Positions 31,260-38,790 of a stretch of DNA of 64,000 nucleotides are shown in pieces; position 1 is the stretch's first letter; each line of letters begins with the position of its first letter. The stretch is from Thermomonas sp. S9 (GTDB lineage: Bacteria; Pseudomonadota; Gammaproteobacteria; Xanthomonadales; Xanthomonadaceae). The translations under genes were made by a program, and so were the position numbers. The stretch spans positions 1,531,001-1,595,000 of the forward strand of contig NZ_JAJDFY010000001.1 in NCBI RefSeq assembly GCF_024704365.1, in the 5' to 3' direction. The notes beneath the pieces are model-generated. The model did no database searches, was not told the DNA's origin, and saw nothing but the letters and a program-made list of their open reading frames with translations.

Positions 31260-31502
31260 GGCAGTCGCTTCTTCGCCGCGCAAGGCCGCGTGCAGAACGT
31301 CAACCGACTTGCCGATGAAATACTCACTTCCGTCCAGCGCACCGTGATTGACGAACCGCTTTGCTGCCGCTTCGGTCAGAGAGTGATATCCGACCGCCGC
31401 ATCGCTCAACGGTTCGCCCTTCGCGTGCGCATTCGTGTACGCATGCAGCGCCCGGTAGGCGCGTCCAAGCTCGGTGCGCAGGTGTTCCAGTTCGTTTTCC
31501 AC
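31254..31502 (-). CDS. Cassette 8: small protein
   Basis: 82 aa from a GTG at 31502 (AAGGAG nine bases upstream). Mostly helical: ENELEHLRTELGRAYRALHAYTNAHAKG... LTEAAAKRFV. No recognised domain. The stop TAA is in the GTTAG core. Confidence 0.58.
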   Translation of the reverse strand: MENELEHLRTELGRAYRALHAYTNAHAKGEPLSDAAVGYHSLTEAAAKRFVNHGALDGSEYFIGKSVDVLHAALRGEEATAG

Positions 31503-31789
31503 TTTCGTTCTCCTTGCCGGGTCTGCCGGCTAACAATTCGTTCAACGCGACACCGCTTCGCGGCTCTGAACTGGACATCCAGGGTGCTCGCAGGGGCGCG
31601 CGTTCTTGTTGCCGCGCTCGTCGGTTTGCACGGTGAAGCCAAAGCCAAGGCAGGACGGGCAGGGGGGGCGGGCGCAGGATCTTGGGGCTTGGTGTGGTGC
31701 TCGCGCGCGATCAGTCGATCCTTGATCTGGCGATACCGTTTCCCGCGCGAGCGATTCTTCTTGCCGACGTGTTTCCCTGGAGTGCTCAT
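31406..31789 (-). CDS. Small basic phage protein, 3' end fused to attC remnant
   Basis: 127 aa as it reads. The N-terminus MSTPGKHVGKKNRSRGKRYRQIKDRLIA is very basic, followed by a Pro/Ala-rich stretch. From about 31566 leftwards the frame crosses the truncated attC and part of cassette 8, so the native C-terminus has been replaced or the gene should end earlier. Unknown function. Confidence 0.4.
   Translation of the reverse strand: MSTPGKHVGKKNRSRGKRYRQIKDRLIAREHHTKPQDPAPAPPARPALALASPCKPTSAATRTRAPASTLDVQFRAAKRCRVERIVSRQTRQGERKWKTNWNTCAPSLDAPTGRCMRTRMRTRRANR
31528..31566. repeat. Truncated attC site H (right boundary of array)
   Basis: Left half only: GGCTAAC followed by AATTCGTTCAACGCGACACC and CGCTTCGCGG, then ordinary phage sequence without a right core. 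Confidence 0.65.
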
Positions 31790-31850
31790 GGCCTGCTCCC
31801 GTTGGCCTGCCGCCGGGATCCAGCGGCAGGCCAGTCGAGTGGTGGACGGA

Positions 31851-32675
31851 TTACGGATTGAACGCGCCGATGGACAGGTCGGCAGCGCCGTCCAGCTCGT
31901 TGAGCAGGAGGGCCTTGAACTCGCGGGTGATGTCCTCCTGCACCGCTTCCAGCGACAGGATGCGCAGCGTCAGGCGCGGCTCGTCGTGGTTGGTGAGGAT
32001 CGCCACGCGCAGCTCGAAGGTGCGCGCACGCAGGCCATGGAACGGCTCGCACTCGAACAGGAGCTTGTGCGGCATGCTCTCGGTGAGCTTGGCCTCGACC
32101 TCCTCGAGCGTGGACTTGGACGCCGCGAAATGGCCGTCGGCGTGGCCGCTCTGCTTGGTGCTCTTGATGTCCAGCTTGGAGATTGCGGCGACCGCGCGCG
32201 GCAGGGTGATCGGCGTGTCGTCGTCGGCGAGCGCCACCACGTTGGCCTGCCAATCCTCGATCCAGTCGGTGAGCTGGCGCTGCGTCAGGGCTCGTCCCTG
32301 GATATGCAGCAGCGCGGCGTAGGCGGCGGTCTTTTCCAGCGCCAGCGAGGCGGTCCAGTCGGCATGCCCGACCGCTCCGTCGTCGTTGTACAGGTTGAAA
32401 TATACGGTCGCCGCGGGGTCATCGGGCGAAATGAAGCCCTGCGGCTTCACCTTGGCGCTGTTGCGCTTGACGTAGGCGACGAAGTCGGCCAGCGCGCTGG
32501 TGGTGAATGCGCCGCGGAAGCGCCGCCGGCCGTCGCGGTAGCGTTCCAAGTCGATCAGGCTGTAGTCCTTCGGCAATGCGACCAGGTCATCGCCAACTGT
32601 GTTGAGGGCTTCGCTGAACGCGCCGGCACGCTGGGCGCCGATGTCGAGCAGCTCCTTGATGCTTTCCTTTTCCAT
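31851..32675 (-). CDS. DUF2303 (YfdQ family) phage protein
   Basis: 274 aa. Matches the DUF2303/YfdQ family found in prophage early regions: LVALPKDYSLIDLERY, GFISPDD, TVYFNLYNDDGAVGHADWTASLAL, and acidic C-terminal half. AAGGA precedes the ATG. Role not known; in other phages it accompanies recombination genes, as here. Confidence 0.82.
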   Translation of the reverse strand: MEKESIKELLDIGAQRAGAFSEALNTVGDDLVALPKDYSLIDLERYRDGRRRFRGAFTTSALADFVAYVKRNSAKVKPQGFISPDDPAATVYFNLYNDDGAVGHADWTASLALEKTAAYAALLHIQGRALTQRQLTDWIEDWQANVVALADDDTPITLPRAVAAISKLDIKSTKQSGHADGHFAASKSTLEEVEAKLTESMPHKLLFECEPFHGLRARTFELRVAILTNHDEPRLTLRILSLEAVQEDITREFKALLLNELDGAADLSIGAFNP

Positions 32676-32708
32676 GGTGGTTCCTTGCTGGTGTTGGGGG
32701 GAGGTGGA

Positions 32709-33092
32709 TCAGCGCGAGCTGCCGAACGGCAGGCCGCCCTGCTCCGTTTCGGGCAGCAGGGTCAAGCGCCCGCGCTGGCCGACGTGCATGGGGGTCTCGG
32801 TGGTGGCGGTCTCGGACTTCTTGCCGCGCTTGGTCGGGTAGGTGAAGGAGACGGTGTGCGCGACCGCGACCTGGTTGCTTTCGCCGATGCGGCTCAGGTC
32901 GAAGTCGATGGTGACCTTGGCCTTCTTGCCCTTGTCGCCGTGGACGCAGATGTTCAGCGCCGCGTCGGTCAGAGCCTGCTCGATCTGGCTGAGGAACACG
33001 CCGGCCTGCAGGTCGGGGAGGATTTCCAGCAGGTTGGTGGTCTGCTTGGTGATGGACGTGACGCCGTTGGGCTTGTTGGTGCTTTCGTTCAC
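32709..33092 (-). CDS. Phage early protein, unknown
   Basis: 127 aa from a GTG at 33092 that overlaps the upstream stop (GTGA), with GGAG seven bases before. Sequence NESTNKPNGVTSITKQTTNLLEILPDL..., no recognised domain. Part of the compact leftward early operon. Confidence 0.65.
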   Translation of the reverse strand: MNESTNKPNGVTSITKQTTNLLEILPDLQAGVFLSQIEQALTDAALNICVHGDKGKKAKVTIDFDLSRIGESNQVAVAHTVSFTYPTKRGKKSETATTETPMHVGQRGRLTLLPETEQGGLPFGSSR

Positions 33093-33460
33093 TGGGTATC
33101 TCCTTGGGTGGTGGTTGGCGGCGCGACGTGCCGCCAGAGCGGCTTGAGGGAGCAGTTCGAGGAGGCGGCCGCGCCGGCGCCTGCTTTCTCGATGCGGTGC
33201 TTGACGGACGCGCGCTTGGTCACGGCGCCCCAGGCGCGTGCGTCGGGTGGTGGTGGGAGCCCGACGGACTCGGCCCAGGCGCGGGCCTCCTCGATCAGGA
33301 ACGCCTTGGGGTAGCTGCGCGCGGCGTAGGCCATCAGCAGGCCCAACGCCTGGCCGCTCCATTCGCTTTCGGCCTTGTTCGCGCGGTCCACGCTGCGCTG
33401 CATGCCCAGATCGCGGGCGGCGATGGCAGCGTCGAAGTCGATGGCAATCTGGGTGCTCAT
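33089..33460 (-). CDS. Phage early protein, unknown
   Basis: 123 aa, MSTQIAIDFDAAIAARDLGMQRSVDRANKAES... Helical with a Pro-rich middle (SVGLPPPPDARAWG). Resembles the small phage proteins with a tandem-helix N-terminus, but no function can be given. Coupled by overlap to the downstream gene. Confidence 0.62.
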   Translation of the reverse strand: MSTQIAIDFDAAIAARDLGMQRSVDRANKAESEWSGQALGLLMAYAARSYPKAFLIEEARAWAESVGLPPPPDARAWGAVTKRASVKHRIEKAGAGAAASSNCSLKPLWRHVAPPTTTQGDTQ

Positions 33461-33468
33461 GGGAAACC

Positions 33469-34752
33469 TCAGAGGCAGAGACCGGGATGGATGGCGCGGA
33501 TGCGCGCCTCCGCGATGCGGGCGTAGTGGGGGTCCAGCTCGATCCCCGTGAACCGGAACCCTTCCGCGATCGCGCCGCGGCCGGTGCTGCCGGAGCCACA
33601 GAATGGGTCGAGTACCAGCCCGCCCGGTGGTGTCACCAGCCTGCAGAGCCAGCGCATCAGGTCCGTGGGCTTGACGGTGGGGTGGTTGTTCTCGCTGGCG
33701 CGGCGCGTGCCCTCGGCCTGGAACGTGCCGGGCGCTTTGGTTCCGCTCGACCACAGAAGGGGGCGCTCCTCCATGCCGTCGCACCCGTCGTTCCGATCCG
33801 CGCGGCTGGCCTTCGCGCAGTAGAAGAACCTGGCGGCGCTGCCGGTGTCTCCAAAGAACGTGCCGGGGATGCGGCCATACTCTCCATAGCAGTTTGTCCC
33901 ATCGCCGCCGGTGTGGCTCTTTTCGGTTCCTCGGACTGGAGCGGCTGCACCGGCGTTGGCCGGAAACAGCGCGACGACTTCCTCGCTGCCATCGTGGATC
34001 AGGTTGGCGGGCCAGCGGCCCTTGCTGGCATCGTAGGCCTCCGCCCGATCCATCACCTCCCCGCCGCTATATGCACCATTTCCGCCGATGCTCTTGGTGG
34101 CGTTGAAGCCTCCGATACGCTCGGTGATATAAGCAGCATCCTCGGCACTTATGCCCACCCTGCACCCGTCGATATTCAGCGCCCCCGTGCCCCACGCCAG
34201 CACGTTCTCGGCCACGGTGCCGACCAGCGGCTTGCGGGCCACGGTGATCGGCTCCAGCGCGGGCTTCAGCGCGGTGCCCCAGCCTTGCCACTGGCGGGCG
34301 GCGTCGGAAACAGGGCCGCCCAGCTTGTCAAATGTGTAGACACTTCGGCCTTGCGCCCATTGCTTGACGTTTGCGCGAGCCATTCCGGGTGCGTCAATCT
34401 TGCCGACGACTTCACGTTCCGCTCCATCGATCCGATCCATGTCTTTTGAAATGTCGCGCGACTTTGGGAACCCCGACCCGTACACCCACGCGATCATGTC
34501 GCGGATTTCAAACCCGGCATCCTCGATCCGAACAGCCATGCGATGCTGGGTGCGCGTACCGGCGAACGCCAGTAGGTGCCCGCCAGGCTTGAGCACGCGC
34601 AGGCACTCGGCCCATACCTCCACGCTCGGCACGTCGTAGTCCCAGCGCTTGCCCATGAACGACAGGCCGTAGGGCGGATCAGTCACGATGCTGTCAAAGC
34701 TGTTGGCCTCCAGCTTCCGCATGACCTCCAGGCAGTCGCCGACGTGGATCAT
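33469..34752 (-). CDS. Phage DNA N-6-adenine/N-4-cytosine methyltransferase
   Basis: 427 aa. Motif IV TDPPYG (near residue 24) precedes motif I DPFCGSGSTG near the C-terminus, the permuted beta-class order of DNA methyltransferases. The target-recognition region lies between. No restriction gene is adjacent, so it is an orphan phage enzyme that may protect phage DNA from host restriction. The start MIHVGDCLEVM overlaps the stop of the upstream gene (ATGA). Confidence 0.88.
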   Translation of the reverse strand: MIHVGDCLEVMRKLEANSFDSIVTDPPYGLSFMGKRWDYDVPSVEVWAECLRVLKPGGHLLAFAGTRTQHRMAVRIEDAGFEIRDMIAWVYGSGFPKSRDISKDMDRIDGAEREVVGKIDAPGMARANVKQWAQGRSVYTFDKLGGPVSDAARQWQGWGTALKPALEPITVARKPLVGTVAENVLAWGTGALNIDGCRVGISAEDAAYITERIGGFNATKSIGGNGAYSGGEVMDRAEAYDASKGRWPANLIHDGSEEVVALFPANAGAAAPVRGTEKSHTGGDGTNCYGEYGRIPGTFFGDTGSAARFFYCAKASRADRNDGCDGMEERPLLWSSGTKAPGTFQAEGTRRASENNHPTVKPTDLMRWLCRLVTPPGGLVLDPFCGSGSTGRGAIAEGFRFTGIELDPHYARIAEARIRAIHPGLCL

Positions 34753-35150
34753 GGCTGGAAACCCTCCTCGATCATCATGTCCTGCAGGTCCTGCAGTGCT
34801 TGGGTGCGCGCGCCGGGCACGACGTACAGGCGCGTGCCGATTTCCTCCAGGAACGCGACCTTGTGGTGCTGCAGGCTGGGGCCGAACTGCTCGCGCATCA
34901 GCTCGATGGTCGGGAACTCCTCCATCAGCACGCCCTGGTGATGCCACGCGCCGAGCAGCAGAACTTCGCGGTGCCCGAGCGTGAGCTGTCCGGCCTTGTC
35001 GTCCAGGTTGCGGTGGTGCAGGGTCAGGTGGCCGCACTGGCGCTTGTTGCCGCGGAGCAGGCACATGACGCAGGCGTTGAGCGCCCAGACGATGTCCTGG
35101 TAGGCCCTTTCCGCCTTGGTCGGGCTGCCGATGGCGCGCGCGAAGGTCAT
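34749..35150 (-). CDS. Phage early protein, possible HNH/Ref-like nuclease
   Basis: 133 aa. Contains Cys and His spaced like a small metal-binding nuclease (CVMCLLRGNKRQCGHLTLHHRN, later GHREVLLLGAWHHQG). This recalls Ref/NinG-type recombination nucleases but I cannot confirm the catalytic set. Start at 35150 overlaps the preceding stop. Confidence 0.5.
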   Translation of the reverse strand: MTFARAIGSPTKAERAYQDIVWALNACVMCLLRGNKRQCGHLTLHHRNLDDKAGQLTLGHREVLLLGAWHHQGVLMEEFPTIELMREQFGPSLQHHKVAFLEEIGTRLYVVPGARTQALQDLQDMMIEEGFQP

Positions 35151-35329
35151 TGCCAGCCCAGCCACGCGCCGCAGACCAGCAGGCTGGCGATGATGGTCAA
35201 CAGGGAAATCCACGCGCGGCGCTCGGACTTCCGGCGGCTGCGGCTGCTGGGCACAGCCGCGGTGGTGATGTCGATGTGGGCCTGCACCATGCAGACAGGC
35301 CAGCCGTTGGCGCTGGGTTTCGTGCTCAT
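35147..35329 (-). CDS. Small phage membrane protein
   Basis: 60 aa with one C-terminal hydrophobic helix (AWISLLTIIASLLVCGAWLGW) after a basic stretch (SRSRRKSERR). Tail-anchored topology. Overlaps neighbours on both sides by four bases. Confidence 0.55.
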   Translation of the reverse strand: MSTKPSANGWPVCMVQAHIDITTAAVPSSRSRRKSERRAWISLLTIIASLLVCGAWLGWQ

Positions 35330-35568
35330 GTTTGCTTCTCCAGTCGCAGGGCGGGCCAGGTCAAAGCCCCCTGCGTGTCGAGGATCCGGCGCATACGCAC
35401 CTGTGCCGTCTTTCGGGAGACTCCGATGCGCTTACCCACCTCCGAGGCGCTCAGGTACTCGCCTTCGACCGGCCAGCGGTGGGTTGCGGCACGGGCCATG
35501 CCGCCGCGGCTCGCGTAGACCCTGGCAACGTCGCGCGTCAGGCGCAGGCCTGTGCCAGGCGCCTTCAC
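35326..35568 (-). CDS. Small HTH DNA-binding phage protein
   Basis: 80 aa from a GTG at 35568. EYLSASEVGKRIGVSRKTAQVRMRRIL is a helix-turn-helix of MarR/winged type. Could be a regulator or excision factor; nothing further can be seen. Overlaps the upstream stop (GTGA). Confidence 0.55.
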   Translation of the reverse strand: MKAPGTGLRLTRDVARVYASRGGMARAATHRWPVEGEYLSASEVGKRIGVSRKTAQVRMRRILDTQGALTWPALRLEKQT

Positions 35569-35723
35569 GACTGCACCCCCTGCGCGCGGGCGATGCGCGG
35601 GTCGGGGACGACGATGCAGCGTGAGATGGCATCGCAAAGTTCCTGCCGGTGGCACGGCTCAATGCGCTCAGGCATCGCCATCATGGCCTGCGCCTTCTTC
35701 GCCGCCTCGATCAGCCCGCGCAT
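35565..35723 (-). CDS. Small phage protein
   Basis: 52 aa: MRGLIEAAKKAQAMMAMPERIEPCHRQELCDAISRC... Overlaps the next gene by four bases and the previous by 13, as in the rest of this compact operon. GTG codons upstream (to 35738) are alternative starts. Unknown role. Confidence 0.45.
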   Translation of the reverse strand: MRGLIEAAKKAQAMMAMPERIEPCHRQELCDAISRCIVVPDPRIARAQGVQS

Positions 35724-36124
35724 CGCATCGTCCACCACGGGGTTGGCTGGCGGGCCACCTTCCCGGCGTTGTCGATGATGGACAGCAGGCGGTCGGCTTG
35801 GCGAATGGTCTGGTGATTGATGTCTCCGCTCAATTTGTAAGCGTCATCACTCCACTGGATCACCGCCTCGCGGAACTGCTCCAGATCGACCGGCGCGGGC
35901 TGCTGGCGAAGGGCTGCGACTTCCTCCCGCAGCGCATCACGCTCTCTCCGCAGCCTGCATGCCGGCCGCATGCACTGAGGTCCACAGGTGTGGATTCCGC
36001 GCGCTCGTTCGTTTTCCAGCTCGTCTCGCAGCCGGTTGCGTTCCTTCAAGAGGGCTGTAATCGCCGCCTCAGTTTCATTAAGGAACTGATTTACATCGCG
36101 TAGGGTGCTCTCAATGTCAGTCAT
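35711..36124 (-). CDS. Coiled-coil phage protein with Cys cluster
   Basis: 137 aa. Two coiled-coil stretches (LNETEAAITALLKERNRLRDELENERA and RRERDALREEVAALRQQ) flank CGPQCMRPACRL, three Cys within 10 residues. The last ten residues read through the start of the next gene. Unknown function. Confidence 0.55.
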   Translation of the reverse strand: MTDIESTLRDVNQFLNETEAAITALLKERNRLRDELENERARGIHTCGPQCMRPACRLRRERDALREEVAALRQQPAPVDLEQFREAVIQWSDDAYKLSGDINHQTIRQADRLLSIIDNAGKVARQPTPWWTMRCAG

Positions 36125-36348
36125 GTCCAGTCCTCACTCTCGTCAGCCAGCACACACCAGACGATGGCCGCCATCACGGCCATGCCGAACACCATGCCGA
36201 TCACCATGCGCGGGTCGCACATCCACAACAAGAACCCACGCACAGCAGGCATGTATGGCTGGATTAACTGCATGGCCAGTGCGAGGGCGGTGCAGATAGC
36301 GAGGCCAATGACCCCGATGACTACGCCGATTGCATTTTTGTCTGTCAC
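36121..36348 (-). CDS. Small phage membrane protein, two spans
   Basis: 75 aa. Hydrophobic segments AIGVVIGVIGLAICTALALAM and VIGMVFGMAVMAAIVWCVLA with an acidic tail (DESEDWT). Overlaps both neighbours by four bases. Confidence 0.55.
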   Translation of the reverse strand: MTDKNAIGVVIGVIGLAICTALALAMQLIQPYMPAVRGFLLWMCDPRMVIGMVFGMAVMAAIVWCVLADESEDWT

Positions 36349-36569
36349 AGTCGGTCCTCCACTGTGCAGGCCACGATGGCGGACAAAAGATCGCGCGCGA
36401 CTGCCAATTTCCCTGCGCGCAGCAGCTCAACAACACCTGCCTCAGCAGCGTCCATGAGCGCGGACAGTGCCATTTCGGTGCGGATCGCTTCTTCCTGCAG
36501 CTCCCAGGTGGCATCCGGATGCGCGCGTGCCATGCGCGCCAATTTTGCGAGGGTGATTTTCGCGTTCAT
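36345..36569 (-). CDS. Small helical phage protein
   Basis: 74 aa, MNAKITLAKLARMARAHPDATWELQEEAIRTEMALSAL... Unrecognised; overlaps the ATPase stop and the next start by four bases each. Confidence 0.5.
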   Translation of the reverse strand: MNAKITLAKLARMARAHPDATWELQEEAIRTEMALSALMDAAEAGVVELLRAGKLAVARDLLSAIVACTVEDRL

Positions 36570-38242
36570 GCGACCGCCTTCTGCATCACCGGCGCATCGC
36601 CCATCCAGAGCACGTCCAGCAGCATGTCGGCTTCCGGGCGCTTGCTCAGCGTTCCGGCAAGGATGACGGTGTCCATCATGGAGCCACCAGGATCGGAGAG
36701 CCAGTCCAGCACCCGGCCGCGGTCGTCCGGCTGCAGCACGTCGAAGCGGTCCAGCAGCACCACCTTTGCCCCGGACAGGCGCGCGATGGCGAGGGCGAAC
36801 AGGGTGTCGGCGCGCCATTGCTCCGATTCCGAGCACAGAGCGTAGGGGCGGCCTGCGTAGGTCAGGGACAGGTCGCGCTCCACCTGCGCCGGAGCGAACC
36901 CGGCGTCGGCGGCGTAGGCGCGCAGCAGCGCGTTGAACGGATCCAGCGCGCGCGAGAGGAGGATGGCCGGAATGCCGCTGGGGGAGCACAGCTCCTTGAC
37001 TTTGAGCCAGCCCAGCACCTGCTGGTGCGCGGCCAGCGCCTTGTTGGCCAGCATGTCCGCCTGCTCGTGCAGCGTCCGCGCCTGCAGCAGGCTGGCGTGG
37101 GCGGCCTGGTGCAGGCCAAGGACGTGCCGGGCTTCTTCCAGGGTGGCGGCCTCATCACGCTGTTCTTGCGTCACCGTGGGGGCGGTCTCCAGCGAGCGGG
37201 CGGCGCCGGCGGCGGCGGTGATGCGGCCGCGCGCCTCGGCCAGCGCCTGCCGCGCAGCATGATCCTGGCGCTTGGCCGCTTGCAGCTCCTCCTCGGTCGG
37301 GCGAGCGATCGCGGTCCCGCTGGATTCCACCAGCGCCCGGTCCTCGAAGGCAAGCGACGCGCTGCAGCAGGGGCAGGTCAGGGTCTCCGGCGCGCGGGCG
37401 CGGGCGGTCAGCTCGGCGAGCGCCTCCGCGGCCGCCGCGGCCTCCTGTTCGGCGCGCTGCTCATCTTCCGTGGCTGCGGCCAGGTCATCCGCCTGCGCCT
37501 GCAGGTCTGCGAGCCGCTCCGGGGGAAGGGCGGCACGGACCCGGCCGGCCAGATCCATCAGGTAGCTCACGCGGTCATTCGCAGCGGCGACTAGGCGTTC
37601 CGCCTTGGCCAGATCCTCGTCCGATGGCGCCTCGGTCTCGAGCGTGGGGCGCCACTTCGCTGCCTTCTGGGTGCCGTAGGCCTCGCCGGTGATGGCCTTC
37701 CACGCGCCGCGGGCCTCGCTGGCCTGGGTGTTCGCCTCGCTCACGGCGGCGTCGAACCCACCACGCAGCAGGACGAACGCGCGTTCGATGATGGCGTCCG
37801 GCACGTCCTCGTCCTTCATCACGCGGGTGACCGTCTCGCGGTCGGCCTTGACGTCCATCAGCTCGAACAGCAGGCGGCGGCGCGCGTCGTCCGGCATGGC
37901 CGCGAACCGCTGCGGATCCAGCGCCACGTCCAGTCCGGTGTACGCCGGCAGGCCGTCGCCGGTCAGGGTGCCGCTGGCGATGGCGCGGCGCGCGGTGTAG
38001 CCGTCGGCGGTGACTTCGGCGTAGCCGGTGCTGGCGCCTTCGGTGATGGCCGCCCTGCGCTGCTCGCCGCGCGCGGACAGGCCGCGCGGCATGTTGCCGG
38101 TGATGGCGAAGCGGATGGCGTCCAGCAGGCTGGACTTGCCGGACCCGTTCGGGCCGCACACCAGCAGCGTGCGCGCGGCCAGCGTGTGGCGCAGGTCGTA
38201 CAGGCCGAGGAAGTTCTGGATGGCGATGCTCTCGATCTTCAT
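36566..38242 (-). CDS. Rad50/SbcC-like SMC ATPase
   Basis: 558 aa. Walker A GPNGSGKSS near residue 31, long coiled-coil arms, a CPCC zinc-hook-like pair near residue 305, a C-terminal signature region (ALCSESEQWRADTLFALAIARL) and Walker B KVVLLDRFD. This is a compact version of SbcC/Rad50. It lies in one operon with RecT and a PD-(D/E)XK nuclease, so it probably takes part in phage DNA end processing and recombination. Its nuclease partner could be the downstream-coded phage nuclease rather than an SbcD homologue, which is not seen. Confidence 0.85.
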   Translation of the reverse strand: MKIESIAIQNFLGLYDLRHTLAARTLLVCGPNGSGKSSLLDAIRFAITGNMPRGLSARGEQRRAAITEGASTGYAEVTADGYTARRAIASGTLTGDGLPAYTGLDVALDPQRFAAMPDDARRRLLFELMDVKADRETVTRVMKDEDVPDAIIERAFVLLRGGFDAAVSEANTQASEARGAWKAITGEAYGTQKAAKWRPTLETEAPSDEDLAKAERLVAAANDRVSYLMDLAGRVRAALPPERLADLQAQADDLAAATEDEQRAEQEAAAAAEALAELTARARAPETLTCPCCSASLAFEDRALVESSGTAIARPTEEELQAAKRQDHAARQALAEARGRITAAAGAARSLETAPTVTQEQRDEAATLEEARHVLGLHQAAHASLLQARTLHEQADMLANKALAAHQQVLGWLKVKELCSPSGIPAILLSRALDPFNALLRAYAADAGFAPAQVERDLSLTYAGRPYALCSESEQWRADTLFALAIARLSGAKVVLLDRFDVLQPDDRGRVLDWLSDPGGSMMDTVILAGTLSKRPEADMLLDVLWMGDAPVMQKAVA

Positions 38243-38244
38243 GG

Positions 38245-38478
38245 TCAGGCTCCGGTGGTCTTGTCGGCGGGGAGGCCGCGGCGGACGCGGTCGTCGCGCT
38301 TGAACTGCTCCCACATGGCCCCGCCGATGCGGCGCAGGCATTCGCGGGAGGACTGGTGCGGGCGGTAGCGGTTGGGCTGGCGCGTGCGGCGGGGGGCGGC
38401 GGTGTCGTGCCCGCCGAAGGCGCGGCCGAACAGGGCGGCCGTGAAAATCGCGGCCAGCGGGTTATTCCGGTTGAGCAT
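38245..38478 (-). CDS. Small basic phage protein
   Basis: 77 aa. MLNRNNPLAAIFTAALFGRAFGG (hydrophobic start) then a basic tail (RRTRQPNRYRPHQ...RRGLPADK). Its start overlaps the end of the preceding gene by 17 bases. Unknown. Confidence 0.5.
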   Translation of the reverse strand: MLNRNNPLAAIFTAALFGRAFGGHDTAAPRRTRQPNRYRPHQSSRECLRRIGGAMWEQFKRDDRVRRGLPADKTTGA

Positions 38479-38735
38479 GGGCAACCTCCTGGCCAAGCGG
38501 AAGCTCGACCTGCGAGCCATCGTTGCGGTACTCGGGCTTGGCGTAGGCGAGCGGCACGCCAAGCGAACCCAGCTCGAAAGCATCGGCGGGGGTCGCACGC
38601 CGCATGGCGTTCATGTTGTGCCGCAGGTGGTTCCATGCCTCCGACTCGCTGGCGGCGACGATGGCGATGACGGCAATCCCGTCGGGGTGCGGGGACAGCG
38701 CGAACAGCTTGGGGGGTGTTGGACAGCTTGGGCAT
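38462..38735 (-). CDS. Phage early protein (frameshifted)
   Basis: MPKLSNTP at the start, then a run of six C (38711-38716, minus strand) shifts the frame; removing one gives KLFALSPHPDGIAVIAIVAASESEAWNHL... to the TAA at 38462, 90 aa. Good GGAG site upstream. Unknown role. Confidence 0.55.
38470..38485. promoter_or_regulatory. Operator-like site inside early operon
   Basis: Minus-strand GTTGCCCATGCTCAAC, 14 of 16 matches to the operator before the nuclease gene. It lies over the start of a small gene, so it may be coincidental. Confidence 0.3.
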
Positions 38736-38790
38736 GGCGGATTACTCCAGGGTGCGGCTGCGCCGGGCCGGCCGCGGGGTGGTGGTGGAT

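Larger units (their letters stand above)
28681..31566. mobile_element. Integron cassette array without integrase (CALIN) inside the prophage
   Basis: Eight small gene-bearing units are separated by imperfect palindromes of 60-88 bases that begin RYYYAAC and end GTTRRRY, the attC core and inverse-core rules. Several are near copies of the well-known aadA-type attC (CTAACAATTCG... and CCGCTTCGCGGCG loops). No tyrosine recombinase of IntI type is present in the window. The array is bounded on the left by a lone core site GTTAGGT at 28681 and on the right by an attC that has lost its right half. All genes read leftwards. Confidence 0.85.

Noticed and set aside
28681..31566. CRISPR array
   Set aside because: The repeats are imperfect palindromes of 60-88 bases with varied centres, and the units between them are 190-500 bases long and coding. 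They fit attC rules, not CRISPR repeats.
31290..33314. 674-codon open frame on the plus strand across cassette 8 and the DUF2303 gene
   Set aside because: Antisense to genes with good ribosome sites and known families; low-complexity composition.
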